From Planctomycetota bacterium (GTDB taxonomy: Bacteria; Planctomycetota; SZUA-567; JAFGGJ01): a DNA stretch of 64,000 nt. The stretch spans positions 1 through 64,000 of the forward strand of contig JAFGGJ010000074.1 in the NCBI GenBank assembly GCA_016930595.1. The letters are read 5' to 3'. Made by a program: the position numbers and the translations under genes. Shown here piece by piece: positions 10,006-19,534 of this stretch (position 1 is its first letter; every line of letters begins with the position of its first letter). The notes under the pieces were generated by a model that was not told where the DNA came from, made no database searches, and was given only the letters and a program-made list of their open reading frames with translations.

Positions 10006-12531
10006 ATGTCCTGCAGAGAGAGCATGGTGCCGATGGCACTGGCCGCATGGCTGTTTATTGCGCCGATAGCGGCCGGAGCGGAAACCAGCAATATTGAAAA
10101 GGTGCTGGATTTTGAAGGTCCTACGTTCGTAACGCCGCAATCTCCCAGTCTGCCTGCAGGATGGGAAAGGGTGGTAACGTCCAGGAAAGTCGAATACGAC
10201 GTGATGCCGGACGGGGGAGAAAGTTACCGGCACAGGCTGAAGGTGGAAGGATACAGCCACGGGCAGTACCCAAGTTATCCGAGGGTAACGCACGTGAAAG
10301 GAGAGGGGGCGCTGAAAGGGAAGGGCTATATCCGGCTGCAGCTTTCGGGGGCGAACATATTGCTGCGTACGACGGAGCCGGTGAAGATAGACAGAAACCT
10401 GTCGTATGCCTTGGGGGGGCATTATCGTTCAGACATACCCGTGGAGTCGAGAATAGACCCGCGGCGGGAAAAGTCGAGCATCAAGCTATCGCTGGTGCTT
10501 TTGGACAAGGAAGGGAACGAGCTGGAAGACAGAAGACTCTTCAGCACGGCGGAGTTGGGCGACAAGAAAGGGGAATGGAAGAGATTTGAGGAAATACCGC
10601 TTGCGGAGGCTTCCGGAACGGCGGAGTATTTCCTCGTGAGCCTGGAACTGACGGCCCGGGACTATCACGGAACGGTGGATATAGACAATCTTTATGTAAT
10701 GCGCCGGCCATACATGAAAGTGAGCATGAAGAACGAAGGAGGCGACAGAAATCCCCCCACCGTTGTCATAGACGCTTTGGGAATACCGGCCGTGGATGCG
10801 GTCAATGTACGGCTGACGATAAGGGATTTCCGGGGCTCGGTGGTAGACAGCATGACGGTCGAGAGGAAAACATCGGCGGGCAGGAGCGACGCGGAACGGG
10901 AGTTGCACGCCGGGATCCTGCTGGAAGGGATGGGGTACGGGTTTTTCAGGGTGGATGCAGAAGTCCAGTACGGGGGCAAGGTAATCAGTTCGGGAGTGAC
11001 TTTCTGCGAGCGGAAAGCATTGCCGGCTATCCCGACGGGGGTCCGGGCGGGAAAAGTGATAGATCTGGAACAGGAAGTGCTGGAAGCACCTGGGAATGCG
11101 GGGGAAGGCTTCGTAGTGGTGCGGGTCCCGACGTCATGGGGCAGGGACAGGGAACGCGTGAAAGCGGCTGCGGAGGCTCTGAAGCCTTTTGAAGGCCGGG
11201 CGTACCTGTGGATAGCAAGCGACGAGAAGGGAAAGCCCCGTGACAAGGAGGAACAACTGCAGGTCATAGCGGCTGAAGCTGCTCCGTACGTAAGAACGTG
11301 GCTGATAGACGGCGAGATACCCCGCGCTGCGGTCGAGGCGGCGCTTGGGAAAGCCGGTTCACAGGCGGAGGTCCAGTGGGTCGATGTGAACGGGGCTGTC
11401 CTGCACGTGGGCAACAGGGATATGGAGACGATCGGGACGCTGCCGGCAACGGTGGAAATGGTGATACTGAGCGTACCGGCCACGGGATCGCTGCCGGACG
11501 TGTTGTGGCTGCTTGCCGAACTGCGCAGCAGGGGAGCAGAAAAGGTGGCGCTGCATTTCACGGATTCGTCCGGTGGGCAGGGATGGGCAAGGGGAGCGGC
11601 GGCGTACTGGGCGGACAGGATAATGCAGTCGCGCTTCGAGGGAGGCAGCGGGATAGCGGCCGGCGTCAAGACGATGCTGTTTTCAGAGCACGGGAAAGGA
11701 CTGCTCGTCTACAGATCGGTCGAGGGGGCAAGGGAGTTTTCAGCGGCGTTGGGGAGCCGGTTCGAACTTACGATAGTGGACCTTATGGGGAACCGCTACC
11801 GGCTGGTCCATCGAGGCAGGGGAGGAATGGAAGAAGCCCTGGACGTGACACTGAAAGCAGAAGAGTATTCCAGGGCGGTCGAGGGGGTGGACCTGGGCCT
11901 GTTGAAGACTTCGATGTCCGTAAGCGTGGACAAGGGGAAACGGGTCGCGAGCATCTACAGGTACCAGGACTATTCCGTATCTCTGGTGAATTACGGAACC
12001 GAGCCGCTGACAGTGCGCGTGGCGCCGAGGGGCCAGGAAGGGTGGCGCTTCCGGCCGATGATAACGACGCCGGCAAGGGTGATAGGACCGGGACTGCAGG
12101 AGACGTTCGAGTTTGAGCTGAGGCCTTCGTTCCTGGCGAAACCGGGGGTGAATCCGGTCGGGGTGGAGATCTTTCCGGAATCGCTGGGCCGGGGATCATT
12201 CACCGTGTGGAAAGAGATCGAACTCGTGAGCCCCATATCCGTAAAGCTGGACAATCTTCCTGCGGCGGACGGCAAGACGGCGGTAAATGTCGTGGCATGG
12301 CTGGACAAGGCCTACCCGGGGATAATACCGAGCCTTACAGTGGGAATGAGGCACGGGGACGGCACAATGCGGACGGTGATAAGATCCTTGGTGCCCGGCG
12401 GCAAGGCACGGGCGGAGTTTCCATTCATTCTGCCTGCGGGGCCGGGGGACGAAAGCGTGCAGGTCTGGATGAACGACCAGACGGAAGGCCTCTTCTATAA
12501 TGGGGAGTTCCTGGTGACCGGCAGCAATTGA
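10006..12531 (+). CDS. Large secreted protein of unknown function
   Basis: An 841-aa exported protein that I do not recognise as a named family. I start at the ATG at 10006, just after GAGGGG, which gives a good signal peptide (hydrophobic core PMALAAWLFIAPIAAGAE). A GTG at 9979 in the same frame would add nine residues. Residues about 30-240 look like a beta-sandwich, carbohydrate-binding-like region (FEGPTF...LPAGWERV, later VDIDNLYVMRRP). The middle has a possible TIM-barrel-like part (VVVRVPTSWG, VILSVPAT) and the C-terminal third has repeated beta-rich, NEW3-like domains. No catalytic motif is evident. It is divergent from groEL2 and convergent with the small membrane gene. A role with glycans outside the inner membrane is a guess. 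Confidence 0.8.
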   Translation: MSCRESMVPMALAAWLFIAPIAAGAETSNIEKVLDFEGPTFVTPQSPSLPAGWERVVTSRKVEYDVMPDGGESYRHRLKVEGYSHGQYPSYPRVTHVKGEGALKGKGYIRLQLSGANILLRTTEPVKIDRNLSYALGGHYRSDIPVESRIDPRREKSSIKLSLVLLDKEGNELEDRRLFSTAELGDKKGEWKRFEEIPLAEASGTAEYFLVSLELTARDYHGTVDIDNLYVMRRPYMKVSMKNEGGDRNPPTVVIDALGIPAVDAVNVRLTIRDFRGSVVDSMTVERKTSAGRSDAERELHAGILLEGMGYGFFRVDAEVQYGGKVISSGVTFCERKALPAIPTGVRAGKVIDLEQEVLEAPGNAGEGFVVVRVPTSWGRDRERVKAAAEALKPFEGRAYLWIASDEKGKPRDKEEQLQVIAAEAAPYVRTWLIDGEIPRAAVEAALGKAGSQAEVQWVDVNGAVLHVGNRDMETIGTLPATVEMVILSVPATGSLPDVLWLLAELRSRGAEKVALHFTDSSGGQGWARGAAAYWADRIMQSRFEGGSGIAAGVKTMLFSEHGKGLLVYRSVEGAREFSAALGSRFELTIVDLMGNRYRLVHRGRGGMEEALDVTLKAEEYSRAVEGVDLGLLKTSMSVSVDKGKRVASIYRYQDYSVSLVNYGTEPLTVRVAPRGQEGWRFRPMITTPARVIGPGLQETFEFELRPSFLAKPGVNPVGVEIFPESLGRGSFTVWKEIELVSPISVKLDNLPAADGKTAVNVVAWLDKAYPGIIPSLTVGMRHGDGTMRTVIRSLVPGGKARAEFPFILPAGPGDESVQVWMNDQTEGLFYNGEFLVTGSN

Positions 12532-12547
12532 CGCGCGGCCGGAAAAA

Positions 12548-12775
12548 CTAGATCAATCCCCATTCGACGGACAACGTCACGCAAATAACGATGAGGCCGG
12601 TAACAAGGTAGCCGCCGATGCAAAGAACGACCCCGGCCGAAAGAGATACCAGGGTCGCCAGGACGAGCAGAAGCCACGCCCCCCACAGAGCGGCCCTGCT
12701 CAGAAACCTGCAAAAGAAAACAAAAGGCGCCAGCAGCAGCTTGAGCAACGTTCCCGATGTGCTGCCGAGGTGCAT
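12548..12775 (-). CDS. Small two-TM membrane protein, likely stress-induced
   Basis: A 75-aa protein, mostly hydrophobic, with probable membrane segments at about residues 30-50 and 50-70 and a basic patch (CRFLSRA) before the first. I recognise no family. The gene looks real: GGAG lies seven bases before the ATG, a strong promoter region precedes it, and it fits exactly between the dnaK terminator and the convergent gene ending at 12531. It shares its AGGCAC-N3-GTTTGCACT element with groEL2, so it may be co-regulated with chaperones, in the way the small Psp membrane proteins are under sigma-54 in enterobacteria. That comparison is regulatory only; there is no sequence similarity I can see. 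Confidence 0.7.
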   Translation of the reverse strand: MHLGSTSGTLLKLLLAPFVFFCRFLSRAALWGAWLLLVLATLVSLSAGVVLCIGGYLVTGLIVICVTLSVEWGLI

Positions 12776-12795
12776 CTTTCTTCTCCGTCAAAAGA

Positions 12796-12834
12796 ATTAT
12801 ACAACACGAATGCACAAAGTGCAAACTGCGTGCC
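12796..12834 (-). promoter_or_regulatory. Overlapping sigma-54-type and sigma-70-type promoters
   Basis: On the minus strand the sigma-54-type element is AGGCACGCAGTTTGCACT, with GG-N10-GC spacing (12821-12834). Its TTGCAC also serves as a -35 with 17 bp to a perfect TATAAT (12796-12801). So either sigma factor could act here, and the two forms would be mutually exclusive. The GC is 46 bp from the start codon of the small membrane gene. Confidence 0.65.
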
Positions 12835-12866
12835 TGCGGGAGAAGAAAAAAACTGACAAAAGAACA

Positions 12867-12894
12867 CCGGGGCAGGCGATAACTCCTGCCCCGG
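12867..12894 (-). terminator. Rho-independent terminator of dnaK
   Basis: A perfect 10-bp stem (CCGGGGCAGG with CCTGCCCCGG) around an 8-nt loop, followed on the minus strand by GTGTTCTTTTGTCAGTTTTTTT. It lies 20 bp after the dnaK stop and separates dnaK from the small membrane gene. Confidence 0.85.
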
Positions 12895-12914
12895 CAAGAA
12901 GTTAGCGGCGAGTG

Positions 12915-14852
<1,938 letters not shown>

Positions 14853-14894
14853 TGTTGTTCCTCCAATAGTCAGAATGTGCCACCAGAAGTACAA

Positions 14895-14908
14895 GCAAAA
14901 TCGGTGCC
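14895..14908 (-). promoter_or_regulatory. Sigma-54-type (-24/-12) promoter of dnaK
   Basis: On the minus strand: CCGGCACCGATTTTGCTT, with GG and GC exactly 10 bases apart (consensus TGGCAC-N5-TTGCW). The GC is 43 bp before the dnaK ATG. A TATAAT is also present upstream at 14930-14935 but with a poor -35 (GTCCTG at 17 bp), so a weak housekeeping promoter is possible too. Confidence 0.65.
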
Positions 14909-15018
14909 GGAAGGGCGCCTGCAGGAAAGATTATATTGCGCGGCCATAACAACAGGACAGACAAGGTGTTACATGATGCGCTGAAGACAGTGGAAGACCC
15001 GAAGCTCCCGCCCGGACA

Positions 15019-15063
15019 TATCATTGTGACATGGCAAAAGCCCAAGAAGCTGAATTTGTGACA
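15019..15063. promoter_or_regulatory. Candidate tandem activator sites upstream of dnaK
   Basis: TTGTGACA occurs twice, at 15024-15031 and 15056-15063, 32 bp apart, close to three helical turns, which would place two dimers on the same DNA face. The first is within TATCATTGTGACA, which matches TGTCAGTATGACA upstream of groEL2 at 10 of 13 positions. It is centred about 117 bp upstream of the dnaK -24 element. This is the layout of an enhancer-binding-protein site, but it is inferred from two promoters only. Confidence 0.4.
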
Positions 15064-15069
15064 AGCGCG

Positions 15070-15087
15070 GCACCGGGCGGACGGTGC
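15070..15087 (-). terminator. Hairpin after the kinase gene
   Basis: A 6-bp stem (GCACCG with CGGTGC) around a 6-nt loop just after the kinase stop codon. The following minus-strand sequence is only weakly T-rich, so termination is uncertain. It overlaps the region upstream of dnaK that carries the repeated TTGTGACA. Confidence 0.35.
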
Positions 15088-15095
15088 GGAAGAAG

Positions 15096-16418
15096 CTACT
15101 TGAAGACAGGGAGAATGGATTCGGCCAGGGTCGAGCCCCATTCACTGATCCTGGCGAGAAGCCCTGCCGCCGCGCCGCGGGCGATTATCATATAACCGGC
15201 AACGGCGGCGGAAACAAGACCTGAGCCCAGGAGCGCGCCGGTAACGAGATGCCGGAATGAGCCGTCGACCCGGCCGGCCGAATAACGGCGGACTTTCTTG
15301 TGCGCCAGGTAACGTGCGCGGCGGCCGGCGAGGATATCTTCGATATCGCGCAGCAGTCTTGTTGCGCTCTGGTACCTGTCCCTGGGTTCCTTGGAAAGGA
15401 GTATTTCCACAAGGCGTTCAACCGTGGTCGGGATGGAAGGCATGAGCCTGCGTATCGGGGTATGGCGCGCGCTTACGTGCTTGCAGGCGATTTCGGCCGG
15501 AGTAGTGCCGTCAAACGGGGGATGCCCGCAGAGGAGGAAATAGAGGGTGGCTCCCAGAGAATAAAGGTCGGCCCTGTGATCAACCTTGCCGTGGCCCGTG
15601 GCCTGTTCCGGGCTTATGAAATGCGGGGTGCCCATGGCAACGCCCGTATTGGTGAGACGGCTGTCTTCGGAAAGATCCTTGATGAGGCCGAAATCCGCAA
15701 GCCGTACGAGGCCGCTCTTGTCGATTATGATGTTTGCCGGTTTGACATCGCGGTGCACCATGCCTCTGCGATGCGCGCAGGAAAGCGCCCTGGTGACTTC
15801 TGCGATGATCTTGAGGGCATCGTAAACATCGAAAGGGCCGTTTTCGCGAACGAGCTGATCGGTATCCTTGCCCTCGACGTAGTCCATGACGAAATAGTGA
15901 AAGCCGTTGTCTTCACCCACGTCAAGACCGCGGACGATATTGGGATGTCGCATGCTGAGAGAGGCTTCGGCTTCCTTGAAAAAACGCCTGAGGAAGTTGC
16001 GGTTACGTGCGAGACTTTTGCGGAGAACTTTTACGGCAACGCGCTCACCGGTGCGCTTGTCGAAGGCGGCATAAACGCCGCCCATGCCGCCTTCGCCAAC
16101 ACGGGCGATCAGTTCATAGTGGCCGAGAATAGTAGGCTTGTAAGTTGAGGCGACTTCACGCCGCAGGCGATCGGCATAAGCGCGGTCGATGAAACCGTCG
16201 AGGACCATCATGGAAGCAAGGTCGCGGGAAGCCTGGTAGCGCCCGTTGGGGCACATGGCTTCCAGGTAATAATTGAGCTTGGTGTGCGGGATAAGACGGC
16301 GGCGGGCGACGATGGCGGCGAGGATTTTTTCAGCGGGCGGGAGCTTGCGGTTGAGATGGGAGGGCATCTTCCATTCAGGCCCTTGACCAACTCGCCAGTG
16401 CCGCGCGGATCGACTCAT
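15096..16418 (-). CDS. Membrane-anchored Ser/Thr protein kinase
   Basis: A 440-aa Hanks-type (eukaryotic-like) kinase. Residues 1-95 form a basic helical N-terminal region of unknown role. The kinase domain (about 98-365) has the glycine loop GEGGMGGVY, VAVKVL with the ATP-binding Lys, the catalytic loop HRDVKPAN, the DFG motif in LADFGLIKD and GTPHFISPEQ in the activation segment. A single membrane helix follows near residues 391-413, with a short tail that is probably periplasmic and carries no PASTA or other sensor domain. It is monocistronic and lies upstream of dnaK on the same strand; whether it acts in stress signalling is unknown. A start at MPSHLNRK (16367) is possible, but the first ATG has a GGGGG seven bases upstream. 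Confidence 0.93.
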   Translation of the reverse strand: MSRSARHWRVGQGPEWKMPSHLNRKLPPAEKILAAIVARRRLIPHTKLNYYLEAMCPNGRYQASRDLASMMVLDGFIDRAYADRLRREVASTYKPTILGHYELIARVGEGGMGGVYAAFDKRTGERVAVKVLRKSLARNRNFLRRFFKEAEASLSMRHPNIVRGLDVGEDNGFHYFVMDYVEGKDTDQLVRENGPFDVYDALKIIAEVTRALSCAHRRGMVHRDVKPANIIIDKSGLVRLADFGLIKDLSEDSRLTNTGVAMGTPHFISPEQATGHGKVDHRADLYSLGATLYFLLCGHPPFDGTTPAEIACKHVSARHTPIRRLMPSIPTTVERLVEILLSKEPRDRYQSATRLLRDIEDILAGRRARYLAHKKVRRYSAGRVDGSFRHLVTGALLGSGLVSAAVAGYMIIARGAAAGLLARISEWGSTLAESILPVFK

Positions 16419-16615
16419 TTAACAGCCCCCCGGTCGTTCGCTACGAAGAGAGTTGTCGGCCCCGGAGAGCTTTCGCTTGCGGAAAGAAGGCATTGTCGGA
16501 CACTGTATTAGGGACGGGTAGGGGGGGGTTCGGGTAATGAGAGGGAAAATATTGAAATAGGGGGTGTCCGGGAGGCGGGAAGACGGTAGATTATCCCCTG
16601 GAGACCATTGGAGGC

Positions 16616-18769
16616 ATGACAGTGCGGAAAACGGCGGCAGGGCTGTTGTTCATGGCGGTATGCGGAGCGGCATATTGCCGATCGAATGCGCCCACGATTC
16701 ATGCACGGGCAGTGGGTGACGGACTGAGAGTCGAAGAACTGGCCGACAGCCTGACGGCTCTGAGCGACAAGGGCGTGATGTTCAGCGTACGTGTTCTTGC
16801 GGGCGGCAGGGCTTTGCGGCTGGAACACCGTGAAGAATACACCGTATGCGAATTGGCTGCCGATGCCGATGCGCTCGTGGAAGTGACGCCGGGACCGGGA
16901 GCGATGATCGACGGAAGCACCGGCACGTGGGGGAAAGAGATGTTGTTTCGCAGGGGTGCAGAGAGCGCCCGGCTGCTTCTGGATGGGACCGTGAACATAC
17001 GGAAAACACGAAACCTCGTGACGGGGGGGCCATTTACAGGAAGCCGGCTTGCGCTCGCGGTACGCAGCGGCAAGTGGCGGCGGCACCTTCTGGCTGCACA
17101 CGTGGAACCGGTCGGAAGGATGTGGGACGGCAAGGGCCCCGCGCAGTGGAACATCTATGCACTGGGGACGGGTACGGGAGAGCAGAAGTTTGCGATTCAC
17201 GTTCCGGCGGAAGGCCCGGGCAAGGGTGACGAAACGGTCGGATCGTTTACATGGCAGCCGGTCCGCGAAGAGAAGAAGCGTCCGGTACCCCACGGGCGCG
17301 GCTGTGAAGCGGTACGATACATGCCTCTGAACCGAAAGGCGGCGAAAAAGGCGGAAATCCGGGTGGTGAACGACAAGGGCGGCAAGGCAGACGTGGTTGC
17401 GGAAGTGGACGTATCCGGGATGAAACCAGAGACGGTACCGGGACTGGCGAAGGAAACATCCCGGTATTTTCGGATCGGAGAAGAGCCGTTCTATCCCATA
17501 GGCAAAAACGTGGCGTGGCTGAGCAACCCGGCGACTGAATACCCGGCAGTGTTCCGGAAAATGCGCCGGAGCGGGCAGAATACGTGCAGGATCTGGGCGG
17601 CATCGTGGCACGTGGGCCTGCACGGCCCGGATGGAAATGTGAATCATCTCAATGCGCACGTCTGGGACGGATTGTTCGAAGCGGCTTACCGGGAAAAGAT
17701 ATACATAATACCCGTTCTGGACAATGCATATGACGTTACGGAGAACGCGAAGAGGCATCCGCTGATGAAAAGCACCGGTGCGGGCGACGTAGGAGCATTC
17801 ATGCAATCCGAAGACGGCAAGGCTGCGATGAAAGCGTACGTGAGCGATTGCCGCGCCCGGTGGCAATGCATGCCATCGCTCCTGTCGCTGGAAGTGATGA
17901 ATGAACCGGACTATGCCCTGCTCCAGAAAAAGCCGGAGTGGCAGAAGAGGCTGGCGCTGGAAAAGACGCTTGTGCCCTGGGCAACGTCGGTTGCCGGAGA
18001 CGTGAAGCGGCCGGGCCTGACAATGGGTCTCTGGAGCGGGGCGGCATACCCACAACTCCTGAAACTGCAATACCTTACGCAGATACACGTATTTCTGCCC
18101 CCCGAAGAGGAGATCCGGGAAATAGAGGACTTCAACGCTGCCGACCTTGTGGTAAGAGAGTTGAGAGCGGCCGCGAGGTATGCAAAAGGGCCTGTAATCG
18201 TGGGTGAGTTCGGGTATCGTCCCCCGTCACAGGAGTCCTACAGCCCGGATGTGGCAAAGAACCACCTGGACAAGGAGGGGATAGCGCTGAGGAACGCCCT
18301 GTGGGCGTCTCTGGCGGGCGGAGCCGCCGGTCCGGCACTGCCGTGGTGGTGGGACAGCCATATTGAAAAATATGGCCTGGACGTGCGTATAGGGGCTTTA
18401 GGAAGGTTCCTTAAGCTGACGGACCTGGAAGGGCTGTGCGAAGAGCCCCTGCCGGCACCGGCGGGCATGGAGGTCAATCTTTACGGGATGCGCGGCGAAG
18501 AAGGCGCATTTCTGCTGCTGCTGGACCCGGATGCCACGGCCAGAAACATGTTGATGGGGGCGGTCCCGAAGCAGCGAGAGAGCCTGACCATGTCGCTGCC
18601 CGGCATGACCTGCGACAGGTACAACATAAGGTTCTGGGATATAAACACGGGGGAGATTGTGGGAGAATACGGGCAGGAACCGGCCCGGGACGGCTGGCTG
18701 TTCCTTAAGATACCGGCGTTTCGTGAAGGGCTCACTGTAACCATTAAAGCCGACAAATCCATGAAGTAG
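16616..18769 (+). CDS. Secreted clan GH-A-like glycoside hydrolase
   Basis: A 717-aa exported protein. The signal peptide (TAAGLLFMAVCGAAYC) may be a lipoprotein signal, as it ends in Cys. An N-terminal beta-rich domain of about 270 residues precedes a (beta/alpha)8-type catalytic region that begins YFRIGEEPFYPIGKNVAWLS. Glu430 in EVMNEPDY is the likely acid/base and Glu531 in VIVGEFGY the likely nucleophile, the clan-A arrangement seen in GH5 and related mannanases or cellulases. WWWDSHIEKYG follows. A C-terminal beta domain ends the protein. The substrate cannot be read from the sequence. TTGGAG lies just before the ATG. The 197 bp before it, shared with the divergent kinase gene, has no convincing promoter box. 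Confidence 0.85.
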   Translation: MTVRKTAAGLLFMAVCGAAYCRSNAPTIHARAVGDGLRVEELADSLTALSDKGVMFSVRVLAGGRALRLEHREEYTVCELAADADALVEVTPGPGAMIDGSTGTWGKEMLFRRGAESARLLLDGTVNIRKTRNLVTGGPFTGSRLALAVRSGKWRRHLLAAHVEPVGRMWDGKGPAQWNIYALGTGTGEQKFAIHVPAEGPGKGDETVGSFTWQPVREEKKRPVPHGRGCEAVRYMPLNRKAAKKAEIRVVNDKGGKADVVAEVDVSGMKPETVPGLAKETSRYFRIGEEPFYPIGKNVAWLSNPATEYPAVFRKMRRSGQNTCRIWAASWHVGLHGPDGNVNHLNAHVWDGLFEAAYREKIYIIPVLDNAYDVTENAKRHPLMKSTGAGDVGAFMQSEDGKAAMKAYVSDCRARWQCMPSLLSLEVMNEPDYALLQKKPEWQKRLALEKTLVPWATSVAGDVKRPGLTMGLWSGAAYPQLLKLQYLTQIHVFLPPEEEIREIEDFNAADLVVRELRAAARYAKGPVIVGEFGYRPPSQESYSPDVAKNHLDKEGIALRNALWASLAGGAAGPALPWWWDSHIEKYGLDVRIGALGRFLKLTDLEGLCEEPLPAPAGMEVNLYGMRGEEGAFLLLLDPDATARNMLMGAVPKQRESLTMSLPGMTCDRYNIRFWDINTGEIVGEYGQEPARDGWLFLKIPAFREGLTVTIKADKSMK

Positions 18770-18801
18770 CCGGGAGAAAAGTCACATTTTTGCCGAAATT
18801 G

Positions 18802-18830
18802 TTGTCGTATAATCTGTATATCGTTATACT
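18802..18830 (+). promoter_or_regulatory. Promoter of the pseudopilin gene
   Basis: TTGTCG and TATACT are separated by 17 bp, about 45 bp before the start codon. A perfect TATAAT (18808-18813) also lies inside the spacer but has no good -35. Confidence 0.6.
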
Positions 18831-18875
18831 TATGATAAGGGAGCGTATGCCGAATCCGAGGATAAGACCAGACAT

Positions 18876-19520
18876 ATGAAAAACCGTGGATTCACACTCA
18901 TAGAGCTGCTGGTTGTCATCACGATAATTTCAATACTGGCGGGACTTCTGATCCCGGTGTTGAACGGGTCCAGGGAGAAAGCACGCCGGACGCAGTGCAT
19001 GGCGAACCTGAGATCCCTGGGACAGGCAATAAGTTCGTATTCGAACGATTTTGAGGAATGTTATCCAAGCGTTACGGGACCGGCCACCGCTACATTCGCT
19101 CCTCCCGTAGGTGCCGGGGACGGAGTGAAATCGCTGGGGCTGTTATACAATACGTATGTGGACAGCGCCGGTGTTTTCGTGTGCCCTTCGGCACCGCCCG
19201 CGGTTGACCCGACCGACCCGGTGGCCGGAGTAAAGCCGGCGGTAGGGGGAGTAAGCGGTATGGTGGCGGCACAGTGTTCGTACGGGTACGATCCGACTCA
19301 CCGGGAGGGGCACAGCACGGAAGTCTGCCTGGCAGCGGACGCCCCCGGAACGGGTGCTCACAACGCCAGCAACAACCACATGGGGATGGGGCAGAACGTG
19401 CTGTATAATTTCGGCGGCGTGAAATGGGAGACTCTTACCGGCATCGGTCACCAGGGCGATGAGATTTACGAGGCGGGCGGCCTGGGGAACCCGACGTACC
19501 ACACCTACATCCTGCAGTAA
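18876..19520 (+). CDS. Type II secretion-like pseudopilin
   Basis: A 214-aa prepilin-type protein. The type III signal peptide is MKNRG cut before Phe6, followed by the hydrophobic helix [20 protein letters not shown], with the conserved Glu at mature position 5. The next part ([20 protein letters not shown]) and the C-terminal H-x-G-x-G-Q-N-V-L-Y-x-F-G-G-V-K-W signature resemble the large pseudopilin families (DUF1559-like) that are amplified in Lentisphaerota and Planctomycetota. It is monocistronic with its own promoter. In such genomes these proteins occur in many copies of unclear function rather than as one secretion operon, and no secretion genes are nearby. Confidence 0.92.
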   Translation: MKNRGFTLIELLVVITIISILAGLLIPVLNGSREKARRTQCMANLRSLGQAISSYSNDFEECYPSVTGPATATFAPPVGAGDGVKSLGLLYNTYVDSAGVFVCPSAPPAVDPTDPVAGVKPAVGGVSGMVAAQCSYGYDPTHREGHSTEVCLAADAPGTGAHNASNNHMGMGQNVLYNFGGVKWETLTGIGHQGDEIYEAGGLGNPTYHTYILQ

Positions 19521-19534
19521 AGTAAGGCGGGGTT

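Noticed and set aside
18806-18833. Second dif-like sequence near the skew change (CGTATAA...TTATAC)
   Set aside because: The arms are separated by 11 bp rather than 6-8 and do not match Xer arms beyond the TATAA part; a normal promoter explains it.
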